DNA from: Kudoa neothunni
Lineage: Eukaryota; Cnidaria
DNA length: 64,000 bases
Direction of reading: 5' to 3'
Assembly (NCBI GenBank): GCA_964304625.1
Contig: OZ199840.1
Location: 186,001 to 250,000, forward strand
In this document: one piece after another, positions 12,401 to 25,056 of the stretch
Layout of the letters: the number at the start of each line of letters is the position of its first letter
Position numbering within the stretch: position 1 is the first letter of the stretch
Position numbers and translations under genes: made by a program
The notes under the pieces: model-generated
Told to the model about the DNA's origin: nothing
The model's input: the letters and a program-made list of their open reading frames with translations, nothing else
Databases searched by the model: none

Positions 12401-13457
12401 GAGTCGAACCTTGTTTATCCGAAAATATTGAGACCTGGCATTTTCCTTTCGGATACTGAAATTTCGGTTAAACGCAGTTTGATGAATGCGCATGTGCACT
12501 GGTAAAAAATTGTAGTTTGGTTGCATACTTTAATTGCCACTATTTAATATTGGTTTTATATTTTTAGCGAATATTCTAACACATATATAAAAGTTATGCT
12601 AGGGAATATAATGTGAAAACATTAGTTTAAGGTACAGTAGTTTTATATCCAGTGTAGCCGGCGCACGCATACTACGGATGTGTGCGAATTTACCGCCGCT
12701 GCGCCATATTTGAATGATACATTCTAGATTCTAAATTATAGACTATTATTATTTTTTTATAATTTCTTATCAATATGAATATTGTGGGATGTACTAATAA
12801 TGGTGGTAAGAATAATTAAATTAACAATGAGGAATATTTTCCCAGAATTCTCCTTAACGGTATTTAGAATTTCCTTTTTAATTAAGATATGCTTTATTCC
12901 AACAATTTAAATTCTATTAATGATTGTTACGACTCAATAAGATTTAATAGCGGAGGTGTTATAGGAAAAGTAGATGTGTGAACAAACATTGTTGAATTGG
13001 TTCAACTCCGTGGATATATTGGTCTTTTGAACTCATTGATGGTTTTTGATAAAACATTCCAATAAATTTTATTTTTTATATTTTATTACTCATAAAAAGA
13101 TGTAAGGGAATTTGTCGTTACTCAACATTTTTCTGTCCATTGTCAACATGATTACATTTCGAACGTGAAATGATATATTATCTATGTTTCTTTGTTTCTA
13201 TTAATCGAGCATAAACTTAAATTGAATAAATAACGAACATATGTATCAAAAAAATAGATGTAGGTGCCATTTTAATCAGACACTAATCCAGATTTCAAGA
13301 CATTTTTGTCCAAAAATTCCAGAAAAATTTGTTTCGGGATTGCGGTAGCTAAAATTTCTGCTAAACAAAATTTTTTTATTTAAAATCTATATAATTTTAA
13401 AATAAATTTTAAACAATCGTTCGGATAGCGCGATTTTCAGATAAACTTGGTTCGACT
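12401..13457. mobile_element. Tigger/pogo-like MITE, 1.06 kb
   Basis: The ends are inverted repeats: AGTCGAACCTTGTTTATCCG on the left against AGTCGAACCAAGTTTATCTG from the right, flanked by TA on both sides (12399-12400 and 13458-13459). The first few hundred bases also contain TTTCGGATA- and TTTCGGTTAAACG-type internal repeats typical of Tigger ends. There is no open reading frame, so it depends on a transposase supplied elsewhere. Confidence 0.7.
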
Positions 13458-13867
13458 ATATATATATGTATATATAAAAGCAGAGACTATTGGTCAGACA
13501 TATCAGTTTTACGATCGTTTCACGATTTTTTAATCTTAAAAAAGTAAGATTAAGATTTTTATTGCGAATTCTTAAATTACAACGTTTACAAACATATTTT
13601 TAATATTTGAGTCGCTGCAGTTGGGAATTGTTATCGCCACATCGTGATTATCTTTTTCTAATATTATTTCTTTAACTTATATTTTATCGCGGAAATTTGT
13701 GAATAAATCAATATGGTAATAGTATCTAAATAAAGCAATGGCATTAAATTTTATGAACCGTGTATTTCATGTAGCGTGGATATTCATACGCGATGAACAG
13801 CAACGAAAGCGGTGGAAGCAACCATGATGTTAACACTAGCGAGAATGGCTTTTTTAAACCTCTAAGT

Positions 13868-14366
13868 CAGTAGTTATTAACCATTAGTCGCCGAACCCCT
13901 ACTACCTTATAAAAGGCCTCGTCGAACATAAAATTTTTTAAATTTTAAATAAAATGAATTATAATTTAATCAATATTTGGCACATCATAAAAATTTCAAA
14001 ATGTAAAAATCATATTAATATAAAACTAATTGGTGCGATTTTTTTCTTGTTTTTTTGTAACCAATTCCGTAATATGGGGAAAAATGTTGGAGAGAACAAT
14101 TCGCATATCGCTCTCACAGAAAAGCCGATTTCGTAACTTATTTTTTATGGCGACCAGTCTTGAAAATGATTGTTCGCAAAGGTAGTTGTTACGAAAGAAA
14201 CAAAAACTTCCAAAGCTTTCATCGAAATTGTAGGATATTTCTCAATTTAATTTATCAAAAAAAAGATCGATGGGTGAAACTTTCTCGAAAAGTTGTTTTT
14301 GAATTTTTTTATGTTGAAGTACGATAAGTTCATCAAGGTATTTATTATTGGCATCCTCAGCTGATG
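13868..14366. mobile_element. Possible hAT left end, interrupted by the mariner insertion
   Basis: CAGTAGTTATTAACCATTAG followed by CCGAACCCCTACT has the usual form of a hAT terminus (CAGTGGTTCTTAACC... with a GGACCCC-like stretch). No transposase and no opposite end with a matching 8-bp duplication were found. The Tc1/mariner at 14369 interrupts whatever follows. Confidence 0.35.
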
Positions 14367-14368
14367 TA

Positions 14369-15971
14369 CAGTATTTCAAGACCTAAATGCAACTGCGTCC
14401 GATCAAAATGCAACCCCATGCAATAATGTCAAAAAAAGGAAATATGTTATCTTAAGTGATGATATGAAACAAATCGCAGTTTCACTCTCTGAAGTTCATA
14501 ACCTTTTTCGTATAATTTCAAATTATTTCTAGAATCGACACTAACGAATACATTGCCGAGAAAATGGGTGTACATAAATCAACCATTGGGGGAATTTTGA
14601 AGCAAAAACCGATGGATACGGAATTAAGGGCACCAAAAAAGAAAGGGGGGTGACAGATGGTCAAAATAGACTGAAACCCATAAATTATACATCCACAAAT
14701 TCGTGGACAAGGATTGTACCATTACATTAAATTCTATTACCGAAAAAGTTCTAGAATATTTTGGTATTAACGTTTCTCGTCAAACGATTGTGAATTGTTT
14801 GAAAGATTTCCATTGTACCTCTAGAAAGAAATTCTTAGGATTGTTTTGAAACGAGAAAAAGGTATATTGTCATTTTAAAAAATTGCTCAAAAATGAATAG
14901 ATACGTGCTACCAATATCTTGAATTGAAGCCTCGTCATTCTACTGTCATCTATGTAGACGAATCAGGTTTTTCTTTGTCAATGAGAAGAACGTTTGGATG
15001 AGCACTTTCAGGGCCATGAGCGAACCTGAAATTGAAAAGCATTCGCTCTAAAAATATTACTTTAATCGCGGCCATAAGCTCGGAACGAGTGTGGGGCATT
15101 CCACGTAGAAAATGGAACTGTTAACCATCAAGTTTTTTCTATTTTCATAGATAAACTATTTTCCGACTTAAGTCGCAATGGGGTTGATAACGCCTTACTA
15201 ATAATGGGCGATGTGAGATTCCACAAAATGGATCTAGTAAGGAACCAAATTCAATCTACAAACCATAGGTTATTATTTCTTCCATCATACTCTCCGCTCC
15301 ACAATCCTATTGAAGAGTTCTTCCATAAAATTATGTCCATTGTAAGAAACAAGGGACCATCTAATCAGGAAGAAATTGATCAACGCAATTATGGCTAGCT
15401 CGGATGGAGTTTCTAATTACTAACTACAAAAATATGCGAATCATGCGGAATCCTATTTCGCAGCATGTATGTATTAATTCGGAAGAAATTAACAATTAGG
15501 TTAATTTTACGTTTTTCTAAAAATATGAAGTTTAAATTGATTCCAATTAATATGTGACTTTTGTGTGTTGATGCCAATAAGATTACAAGTTTAATAGTGG
15601 TAATTAAAGAAGCAGTAAAATCTTACATTGAAACAGTACATTTTTGAGAAGCGTAAGTATTGAAAATGTGACACCGTGATTAAATCTATGAGAGAAATGA
15701 ATAAAAAATTAATTCTTTTATTTATTTTAAATAAATATGCATAAACTCTATGAGTGAAAAAAATTATTTGACGCGATTCGTTAATCACTTGTATAAAATT
15801 CGAAAAATTATTCACTCTACCATAACTAACCATGTAGAATATTGTCAAAAAATATCTTAATTTGATACAAATTAAATCAAAAAATAAGTGAGTTGTTTAT
15901 TTAAAAATTTGCATTTTGATTCGACATAACGGTTATCCGCGCGCTGGTTGCATTTAGGTCCTGAAATACTG
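14369..15971 (+). mobile_element. Tc1/mariner-type transposon
   Basis: Terminal inverted repeats CAGTATTTCAAGACCTAAAT (left) and CAGTATTTCAGGACCTAAAT (reverse complement of the right end) differ at one base in 20. TA flanks both sides (14367-14368, 15972-15973). The 1,603-bp length matches the family. It contains a decayed transposase on the plus strand. Confidence 0.9.
14464..15398 (+). pseudogene. Tc1/mariner transposase, degenerate
   Basis: Pieces of an IS630/Tc1/mariner transposase appear in shifting frames. An N-terminal helix-turn-helix (YIAEKMGVHKSTIGGILK) lies at about 14550-14605. The first catalytic block is VYVDESGF near 14950. A middle block (ITLIAAISSE, VWGIP) follows. The last block runs LIMGDVRFHK to LPSYSPLHNPIEEFF at 15204-15320; its spacing from D to E fits the DD34E class. 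The usual DNA after the second aspartate is GDVRF here. There are several frame changes and stops. Confidence 0.85.
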
Positions 15972-15973
15972 TA

Positions 15974-16344
15974 ATATTCTCTATAATTATAAACGACAAA
16001 AAATCAAAATATATAATAAATAAAACTAAATCGATTTATTTAGATGTAAAATAAGGCAACTCTTCTGCCCAATAAACTAACCTATTTTACTTCTTGCTGA
16101 TTTAGTAAAATCATTATATTAATTTAAGAAATTGTGCTAAACTAGTTTTTTTATTTTACTTATTATTTATGCATCATTTATATTAGCATAGTAAATATAA
16201 TTATTGATTTCTAAAATAATTTCAATAAAAATCAGTAAATTATCTTCATTTTGTATTAAATTGATAAAAATAGATTTAATTTTTGTGAAATATAAATATT
16301 TAACCATTTTTTATTTCTTTAAATTAATGTTGAATTATTTAAAC
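15974..16344. other. AT-rich spacer
   Basis: No gene, repeat or element end recognised between the mariner and the pogo element. Confidence 0.5.
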
Positions 16345-16346
16345 TA

Positions 16347-18521
16347 CAGTAATGAATCAGCCCTACGTATCTCGTTCGTGCGTACATTTTATATTATATG
16401 TATATTCAACGGTTTGATTATTTTAAAATGATTTTGAAAATTACATAATTAGAAAATGACTCGCTTTGAATAGTTTACAAGCATAAATATCACTAATAAA
16501 CTAAAAATAAAAAGTAGCGTGAGGACCAGTCGTACGTACCTTATTTGCCTAGACATCAAAATTTAAATTTGCCTTTTTTCTGTTTCTAATACATTCAAGC
16601 AATTATTTAGTTTTTATAATTATAAAAACAATAGTATAGCATATTCTATTTGCAATGGCGGGTATTAAATACATATTTAAATAAAGTGATATCATAATTT
16701 ATTTATTTAAATATATTAAATGATTGTTAAAATTATTACTATATAATAATAGCCGGCGAGATGATAATAACACACACCACGTTGTTGGTTTATAGCTTCA
16801 GTTATTTTATCATATCTAATTCCTAATGTCCCAAAACCGAAAAATGGCTATTTATAGATCTTTGAAATTAAAATATGATATAATAATGTATTATGAGTCC
16901 AGGCGGAGCCTTGGTGCAAAAGCTGGCCCAGTACGACAATTGAAACGTCCTTCAACTTCGACATTAAATTTGGTTTAACAGCAAAAGCAGAAAATTGTTT
17001 CTTCTGTTAGGATTGGTACTGCAAGTGTTAGTCGTAAAGCATTGTAAAATGGCTACAATAAGGAATTGGATGACGATGTTTATAATTGGATCCAACACAT
17101 AAAACCGAACAAAACATCACTTTCTGCTGGCGACATCGTAGAAAAATGGAATCAGATTGCAATGTCAGATTATGGAGGCAATTTTGATGTTACTAGAGGT
17201 TGGGTTCGTAGATTCTCAAAAAGATACAACATAAAAGGGGGAAACTTCCACAAAGAAGAAAATGAAATCAAATCTACTGATGTTGACGAATGGATTCCAA
17301 AATTAAAAAGTATATTGGAAAAATACGATGAGAAAAATGTTTTCAATATTGACGAATCCACATTATTTTATCAACAGCGAAGAAGTAAATTAACATTTAT
17401 TCTCTGTTATGACGATTGTTAGAGGGAAGCTATGGGACCTCACATGAATTCCAATGTAGGGGCTATAAGCAATCAAAAATAAGAACTTTAATATTATTTG
17501 GTGCCTTTGTGCTCGGCAAAAAATTAGATCCTCCTGTTATTGAGAAATTAAAAGAACAAGATATTTCAAAAACATGAAAGATACACCATTTCCTTACGGA
17601 ACAAATTCAAATGCTTGGATGACTCCAGAAATTTTTTCAACATATCACATTGAACTAACTAATAAATTTTCAAAATCAAATATAGAAATAGTTTTATTTC
17701 TTGATAACGCGAACTGTCATCCAGATATTCAACTATCAAATATTGATCTAGAGTTCCTTCCGAAAAACACCACTAATGTCTTGCAACCATTAAACCATGG
17801 TGTCATACATTCATTCAAAACGAATTATAAAGGACATTTAATACAAAAATTTATCATAAATGTAGAAGAGGAATTACCTCTAACGCCACCTGATATATTA
17901 CAAGCAATAATGTTAATTAAAAGAGCCTGGAATGAAGTTCCTGCTGAGACAATTATTAACTGTTTTAAAGGGGCTGGGTTTCAGAAGTCGGTTACCGATT
18001 ATTACTCTTCTGTAACTGAATTAGATAATTTTTTTCAGGATCCAATTGTAGTGTTTCAAGATGATAACAACAAAATAAACACCGAGATCAACATTATGAT
18101 ACAAGAAGAGAAGAATGTTCCAGTATGTGTTTTTGAAAATGATGAATTAGAGCCTATTACGGTCGAAACGTAACATCGTTCCTCAGATTCAGAATCTGAA
18201 GATTAATTAATTGATAAAAATGTTATCTCTTCAAAGACAGCCTTATTTTATTTAGACTTGTTTGGCAACTATTTTAAACACTATTGCTCAAAGAAGCGGA
18301 TGTTAATGACTAATTCTACTGCAGACGTTTATTCAATATTAAATGCTAATTTTAAACAGAAAAAAATAACTGATTTTTTCCAGTAATGTTTTATTTATAG
18401 CGAGTTTTGTGTTTTATTAGTTTTTGTACGCATGCTCAAAAAGTACGTATATCCAGCCGGGAACGGTAGTATGTACCGTTTCCACATCCCCAAGGGATTT
18501 TCGTACGACCGATCCATACTG
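16347..18521 (+). mobile_element. pogo/Tigger element 1
   Basis: Flanked by TA (16345-16346 and 18522-18523). The ends are CAGTAATGAATCAGCCCTAC on the left and CAGTATGGATCGGTCGTACG from the right. The left end has diverged, but the internal tract GCGTGAGGACC..GTCGTACG at 16517 repeats the terminal motif and is shared with the nested element at 58498. Length 2,175 bp, with a transposase pseudogene on the plus strand. Confidence 0.85.
16826..18173 (+). pseudogene. pogo-type transposase (HTH_Psq / HTH_CENPB / DDE_1)
   Basis: From ATG at 16826 the reading shows, in order: an N-terminal Psq-like helix-turn-helix region; a CENP-B-type helix-turn-helix with RGWVRRFSKRYNI near 17200; then the DDE_1 core. 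D1 lies in FNIDES (about 17347) and D2 in LFLDNANCH (about 17700). The third catalytic position reads LQPLNHGVI where active relatives have LQPLDQGVI, so Asn replaces Asp. Stops and a frame change separate the N-terminal, middle (17066-17422) and C-terminal (17574-18173) open stretches. It is inactive by two independent criteria. Confidence 0.85.
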
Positions 18522-18523
18522 TA

Positions 18524-18954
18524 TATATTCTTGATATTTTTATCATTTGTCAATAAAACATCATATGACAATTATTCTATCATTGCAAAGTACATATTTA
18601 TTGAGAGACTCTATTTTCAGGGTAAACATTAATCCTAAACGGCATTTATATGCGCACTGAAAATTTTTAATTCCAACAACCTTACAGGTTGTTTACAGAT
18701 TTAATTCCTTCGAATCTGCCATATTTAATTATTTCTGACCCTAAGGATGAATTGATGGGATAGAAATACTTAAATATAGTCAAAATTAATGTCACTTGAA
18801 TATTATTTACGGTGCCAACAGCCATTTCCGTATTTATTTTCTTAATTTAATTACAAGTTTTATTATCACGCACATGCTTACACCGATATCGACGCAGGTT
18901 GTTAGGGATTGGAGTTTTCTCCAAGATCTTGGGATTTTTATGGTCATTTTGGGT
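18524..18954. other. AT-rich spacer
   Basis: No gene recognised. An open frame begins at 18796 and runs into the inverted-repeat element, but its translation resembles nothing and I do not consider it coding. Confidence 0.45.
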
Positions 18955-21405
18955 TCTTGGGTGGAGGGAGCTATTGTGGAGTGTATGATTTCCCAATTTT
19001 ATCGTTTTTTAAGACTTTTTTCGTTGAAAGTGGTTTTAAAAAATCTTAAATTCTCTTCTCATGTTGAGCGTATAAAAACTTTTTCTTAAATTATAAAAAT
19101 AAGTTTTTCTTCTAATCGCATATATGATGGTGAAGTCAACAACATAGTCCTCATGCTAAACACAGGTTTATATATTTTACTATGAAGGAATATGAATGTG
19201 ATTACAATTGTTGCATTTAAATGTTTATTTTATTTTTGCATGGTATTATAACGAAAACAAATTGGAAATAGGTCATTTAAAACGGTTGTTGTCAGGCATG
19301 TAGAAGATTAAAATTTTCTCCATCCTCATAGCATTTTTTCATGTTTATTTTATCCTAATTAAAGCTATATAAGTATTTTTAGTATTATGAATTTTTATCG
19401 TCAAACGCTACACTATTAGAGGAAATTATTTGGCGTTATATTGATAAAATCTCCTAGACTGTGATTATTCATTGGAAACTTTGTATTTAACTAAAATAAC
19501 AGTTACTAAAAAATTTAATAATTGAGAATAATCTTTAGAAATGAAATTTATTTGACGGATTATTGTTAATAGATAATTGAATATGTTGTACAATTGAGTT
19601 TATATTAACTTTTTTTATTTGATTAATTTTTAACATCGATTTTTTATTCTCCGTTGATTGTAATATAATTACTATTTTGTATCATCAAATTTCTTACTTC
19701 TTCATGTTCTTGATTTTAATCGGAAAAAAGAAAGATAAATATTGAGTTAAGAATTTAATTAAATTAACTAAAACCTACAATAATATTTTAACTTTTCTTT
19801 GACTCAAATTTAGGTCCAACTTTGAAATTAAATACATATTTTATTTTTTTAAGTTTTATATCAAATATTTTGGTGAATATGGTATCAATTTAATTATTAT
19901 ATTCTAATGATGTGGAATATTAATATTTTTTTGTAACAAAATAAATGCTCATAATTTGTTGTTTTTTGAAGGGTTTTTATAAAATTCATTCTTAAAATAG
20001 AAATCAATATATTTTCTATATGAATACAAAATACGATTAATTTTTCCACCACGGCAGGATCGTGGATTCTCTCCTCTTTATTTGTGGTGATGCAATGGCG
20101 GCAACTTTTTTTTAACATATTAAGAAAGTGATAGAAAACAAGGAATTGGGATATTGTATAACATGTGATCTTTGAAAGTTAAGTAATATCACAAATATTT
20201 ATTTTACCCTATTTTGTTTAATATTTGTTTTATATAATTTCAATAAATTATATTAACGTTGAGATCATTTTGGAAATAATACTTTCAAACGATAAATGAT
20301 ATACGGTGCTAGATTTTTATTGAACTAGAGATAATTGTGAAATTATTTATAACCATTCTTGAGGGTATAAATCTGTCCGTGCGCTGCGATTCTCAGCCAT
20401 TGGGACAATAAAAACATTCCCTACGAAAAGAAAACCAACTGCATGTTCTATAGCTGGCACAAAACCATCATCTGATAAGTGTATCGTGTGCATTCGTAGC
20501 CGGAATACTGAAAATGACAATGTTAGGAGAAGATGAATATTATGTTCTTGTGATCATTCATTGCAAACATTTTAGAAGTTATTAAAATAATTTTTCAGCT
20601 TTAATGATTGAAAAGTTTTAATCCGAATAATAAATATCAAGAAATAGAGTCTGCTTTGAATTATAATACTTTAATAGTCAAAATATGAAATTTAATTCAA
20701 AAATATATTAATCTAAATTGAAAAATACTATATTTAGATAAAGACAAATAATTCGATGTTAACAACTGATCAAACAATAAAAACTTTATACAAACATATT
20801 GTGTAATTATGTTGATTTTTCATGAATTATTACCGATCAAAGAAAATCCATGTCTGAAGATTTTTTTCATTTTTAAACATTCTTAACAATTATTAAGTTA
20901 GTTGTTTTTGCATTTTCCAGCTAATAATTACTTCTTAGAGTCAAGGTTAGGAGACAATTTACCAAATAACACTCAATAATTGCCTTAAACAATAGAGCAT
21001 TTCGAATGGAAAGATATACAATACTAAAAAAGTCATATTTCTTTAATTAAGCAAAAATTAAAAAGCAAAGGTGTTATGAGTATGGACAAACTTTCAATAT
21101 TCTATATTTCTGAACAACAGCCATTAATAATGATTTAATGCTAATTTTTTTAAAGATAATATCGTGGAAAAATAAAATAAATAGTTCGATGCATGATTCG
21201 TATTCACATCCATATTCATATTCCTTCATGGTGAAATATAAAAACAAGTGTTTAACATGAGGACTATGTTGTTGACTTCACCATCATATATGCGATTAGA
21301 AGGAAAATTTAATTTGGTAATTTTGGAAAAAAGTCGTAAAAAACGCCAAAAATGGGGAGCCACACGTTCCACAATTACCCTTGGGGGCTTGTTTCATTTT
21401 TTACA
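18955..21405. mobile_element. Large inverted-repeat element of unknown family
   Basis: About 19103-19245 and 21170-21305 are inverted copies of each other; the core CGCATATATGATGGTGAAGT is exact and CAACAACATAGTCCTCATG continues it. The match extends outward more weakly to about 18955 and 21405 (TTGTGGA..GTATG..TTCCC against TTGTGGAACGTGTGGCTCCC). The 2.4-kb structure has no recognisable transposase. No target duplication was found because the outer limits are uncertain. A MITE or foldback transposon is the simplest reading. Confidence 0.6.
20347..20507 (-). other. Isolated open exon-like stretch, unassigned
   Basis: On the minus strand, immediately after a TTTTCAG acceptor, 53 codons run to a stop at 20347-20349. 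The composition is protein-like (HLSDDGFVPAIEHAVGFLFV, then GNVFIVPMAENRSAR) and unlike the surrounding A/T-rich noise. I recognise no family. It lies inside the inverted-repeat element, so it could be a captured host exon or a fragment of the element's own gene. Confidence 0.3.
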
Positions 21406-22301
21406 AAATATTGGGTTTATATTTTAAATCTGTAAATATTTAATAATAACACAAATTTTATTATGTGAGACATTAATATTTACATTTTTAATAACGTATC
21501 GTATTCAGACTATATCATGCAGGGTTTAAACATTTACTGCATTGAACGACAGCACATTAGATTGTTTAACGTGACACGATTACATACTCGTTCAGTTAAC
21601 ATTGTCCCACATTATTATAAAATTTCAATGTTATTTCAAAATATATCTCGAACTATGGATGGATGAATTAATTAATTGTAAACATGTTGATCTATACCAG
21701 ACATTAAGTATGCGTGAATGTTCCTACAAAAAAATTGCAAAAATACGATGATAAATTTAAATTTAATATCCTAAAACGTTATTATAGGATCGGAAGATGA
21801 TCAGGAACTTTAATAGATACGGTTCAATTTTTTTTACTTTAAATCAATGTTTTTCTCGACCTTGGGCTTTTTTACTTAGACTTGTGTTTTTTAATAAACC
21901 CCCTTGGAAGTCCTGGATCGATGGCACGAGAAACGAACGGAAATTGTTTAACATGTAATTTATCTTACAATAGTCAAAGTTTTTCAACAAGAATGTTATT
22001 TATTCATTAAAATTATATAAAAACTAACCTTATTACCTAAATTGTTTCATATATGTTCAAAATTATGAAATATCTCAGTAAGTTAACTTTTTACGCGTCA
22101 TATTAATAGCTGTACTCATGTTAATTTAAAATAACGGCCATATCAACTTCAAACTACAGTGAAAACAAATCTTTACTCATCTGATCACCTAATATTATCA
22201 TATTATCACAATCGACTTTCGCCTATTATTTGATTTTTAACCTAATAGACAATTAATCATGTTATCATTAATTACTAACTAATTAGTGTCAACACTATTT
22301 T
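21406..22301. other. AT-rich spacer
   Basis: I see no gene, RNA or element end here. Confidence 0.5.
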
Positions 22302-22305
22302 TTAA

Positions 22306-24708
22306 CCCTTTGACGCCGAATGTTGCCATATGGCAACATCGGATTGTTGTTATAATTCCTCAATGAGTATTATATTTAACAACTAAAGCATTAAAAAAAA
22401 GTTAAATTAATCTTTATTTTTTTATCAAACGCTAAATTAGATAATTTTTAAAATTTCTTAGTAAAAATACGTCATAAATTGAAATTTTTCAAACAATAAA
22501 AAGGTCATTATATGGCACTAAATTTACAACCTAATAATTATTTTAACTGCATTAAAAAAATATATATTATAAAATGGTACATTTTTTCTACAGAAATTTG
22601 TATAGATCATATAATCTTAAAGAACTCTAGTTTGGAGTATTAGCTTAATGCTTGTTGCCATATGGCAACATTCGGCACACGGGCCGTTTTTCAGGATTAA
22701 CATTGCGAAGGATGCAGATTTAGTGAAAAAGATAAATGTTGATTGTAAAATAGTTGAGGAATTAATATTGCTTCCAGATGCTGATAAATCTGACGCCGGG
22801 AATATATCTGATGATGAAAGCAACAACCTACAATGTGATTCGCTTTCAGACGCCAGCACTGATAAAGAAGAATACAATAGTGATCATCCTAATTACGTAA
22901 AAAACGTATCACATACAATCGAAGAAAGTTTATTATCAATCGTGGAATTTAAAATGGAACCAATATTGGATCCTTATTTATATTTCAATAGATTCTTTAC
23001 AGATGAATTGTTCGAGCTCATATGCAAAGAAACTAATAATTATACCATAGAGAACAATTCAAATGTTAGAACCACAACAAACGAAATAAAATTATATGTT
23101 GGGATGCTTATACATGTGTCAATAATCAAATTACCACGGATAACAAACTATTGGTGTAGTGAACTCAATTGTAGTTCAATATCCGAAAAAATGCCCTGAG
23201 ATCGATTTGAGTTCATCCAAAGATATATACATTTTTGCGATAATAATAAACTAGCGACTTCTAGAACCAGTAAAGATCACGACCGTTTCTTTAAAATGAG
23301 ACCCCTGTTAAATATGATAAGGGAAGAATGCCTAAAAATTGAACCTGAATACAACCAGTGTGTGGATGAGCAGATGATTCCAATTTAAAGGTAAGTCTGG
23401 CCTCAAGAGATACTTGCCTTCGAAACCTACAAAATGGGGCTTCAAGGTTTTCACTAGAAATGGCTCTGGTGGTATAGTGCACGACTTTTTTTTTTTGAAG
23501 ATGGGGATTTTTCCCTACGATGGTGAAAGTTCTGGTTTTCACTTCTTTGACATCGTATTAAAATTAGCAGGATCCATAAAGAACGGAAGCAAACATCATT
23601 TTTATTATGATAATTATTTTTCCACGTTATCATTACACTCGATTCTGCTGAAGATGGGCCATCATTCAATCGGTACAATAAGATCGAATCGTCTTAGAAA
23701 TTGTCCATTTAGTGATGATAAGATGTTTAGGAAGCTAAAATGAGGAAAGTTACGAATATGCTTAACACCTTGACGGGTTGTTATAAAACAAACATTGCAC
23801 GTTGGTTAGATGGGTCAGCTGTAACAATGACATCAACCGCTCACTCTATTTTCCCCTTGAGTTCTATTGATAGATATGATCGAAAGGCAAAAAAGGTTAT
23901 AAGAATTGGACTGCCCCAATATAATTAAAATGTACAACCAAATATGGGCGGTGTAGATTTTTTTCGACATGCTAATGGTTCTGTGTAGACTTGACCACAA
24001 GTCCAAAAAGTGGTACGAGAGAATCTTCTTGTGGGCGATAAACCAATGCATCCTTAACGGATGGCTCTCGTATAAACATCAATGTTCTTTACATGAAATC
24101 CCAACAAAGAAAAGCTTGTGTTTGTTAGATTTCAGTGTTTACGGTAAGCGAACGATTGATGCATGAGAATCAAGTGGTAAGTGTTGCTAGTAAAAGAGGG
24201 AGGCCATCCACATAAGGTATCACTATCTCGATCCCTATGTCTAGTAGAATCTATCATCTACCAGAATCAAAAGTAAGTGCTATTGTGCGTTTTAACGAAA
24301 TTTCCTACTTCCCTTCATGTACATCAACGAAAGTTAGGTGTAAATTGTGCGGAATGCACTCTAGAATTGTACGCATGAAATATAAAATTCATCTGTGCTT
24401 AAATATCAAAGGAAATTGTTATTTAAATTTCCACAAACAAAATTAGAAATATTTGTTGTTATTAAATGTGTTTAAATGTGCGTAATTTTAAGTGCAAAGA
24501 GGTCTTCCTACCAACCGCGCGTGCGCAATATTGTTTTGGGGATTAAGGTGTCTCCGAATGTTGCCACATGGCAACATTTAATTAGATATGGTTCCTAATA
24601 AAATATTTCCGAAATTTTTATATATGTTGTTTATTACTAAAAATATAGATATTTTTCCGCCTTTAAAAAAAATAAATTATTACAGCTTGATTTTCAGGCA
24701 TGAAAGGG
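22306..24708 (+). mobile_element. piggyBac element PB-3
   Basis: TTAA at 22302-22305 and 24709-24712. The ends are CCCTTTGACGCC and CCCTTTCATGCC (reverse complement). Length 2,403 bp. It contains three copies of an 18-bp palindrome, TGTTGCCATATGGCAACA, at 22321-22338, 22653-22670 and (one mismatch) 24559-24576. It carries a full-length but decayed piggyBac transposase on the plus strand. Confidence 0.9.
22648..24446 (+). pseudogene. piggyBac transposase of PB-3, degenerate
   Basis: The long N-terminal open stretch (22648-23199) is acidic and then shows the family pattern DPYLYFNRFFTDELFELICK. The catalytic core follows: CVDEQMIP near 23363 with the first aspartate, a frame change near 23385, then KPTKWGFKVF, FYYDNYFST with the second aspartate near 23610, and NMGGVDFFRH with the third near 23945. 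A C-terminal cysteine cluster (RCKLCGMHSR...HLCLN) ends at 24446. There are about five frame changes or stops. The assumed start ATG overlaps one copy of the 18-bp palindrome. Confidence 0.85.
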
Positions 24709-24923
24709 TTAAAGAAACTAGCCCAACATTACAACCAATAATCTTCTGATAGGATTAATTCGGACTATATTTAATTATATAGATGATACATCGTTACGAT
24801 TCTAAGGACCACAACTAATTACATATAACTGATTTATATAAATAAATTAAGTATATCATCTATAAGCACGAGTCGTTATTCTTTAAAATTAATATTGCGC
24901 GCAAGCGCACACATTATCTAGGA

Positions 24924-25048
24924 CGGCGCTTCTGAACAAAAAACAGGACCTCGCACCCCTTTGCATACGGTAAGGTGACTGACTCAAAATTTCTCAAAAA
25001 TTAACTTCAATTTTGATCAGATCTCGTACTCCCAGTTGGGAACCACTG
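24924..25048. mobile_element. Short hAT-like MITE
   Basis: The right end reads CAGTGGTTCCCAACTGGG from the outside, a classic hAT terminus. The left end CGGCGCTTCTGAAC matches it imperfectly. The flanking 8-mers ATCTAGGA (24916-24923) and ATTTAGGA (25049-25056) differ at one base, as expected for an old 8-bp target duplication. There is no coding content in 125 bp. Confidence 0.45.
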
Positions 25049-25056
25049 ATTTAGGA

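Noticed and set aside
16204-16431. 75-codon plus-strand frame at the border of pogo element 1
   Set aside because: It crosses the element boundary and consists of I/K/L/F-rich text from AT-rich DNA.
18796-19089. 97-codon plus-strand frame
   Set aside because: It overlaps the left arm of the inverted-repeat element and resembles no protein. Hydrophobic F/I/L-rich text is expected from AT-rich DNA.
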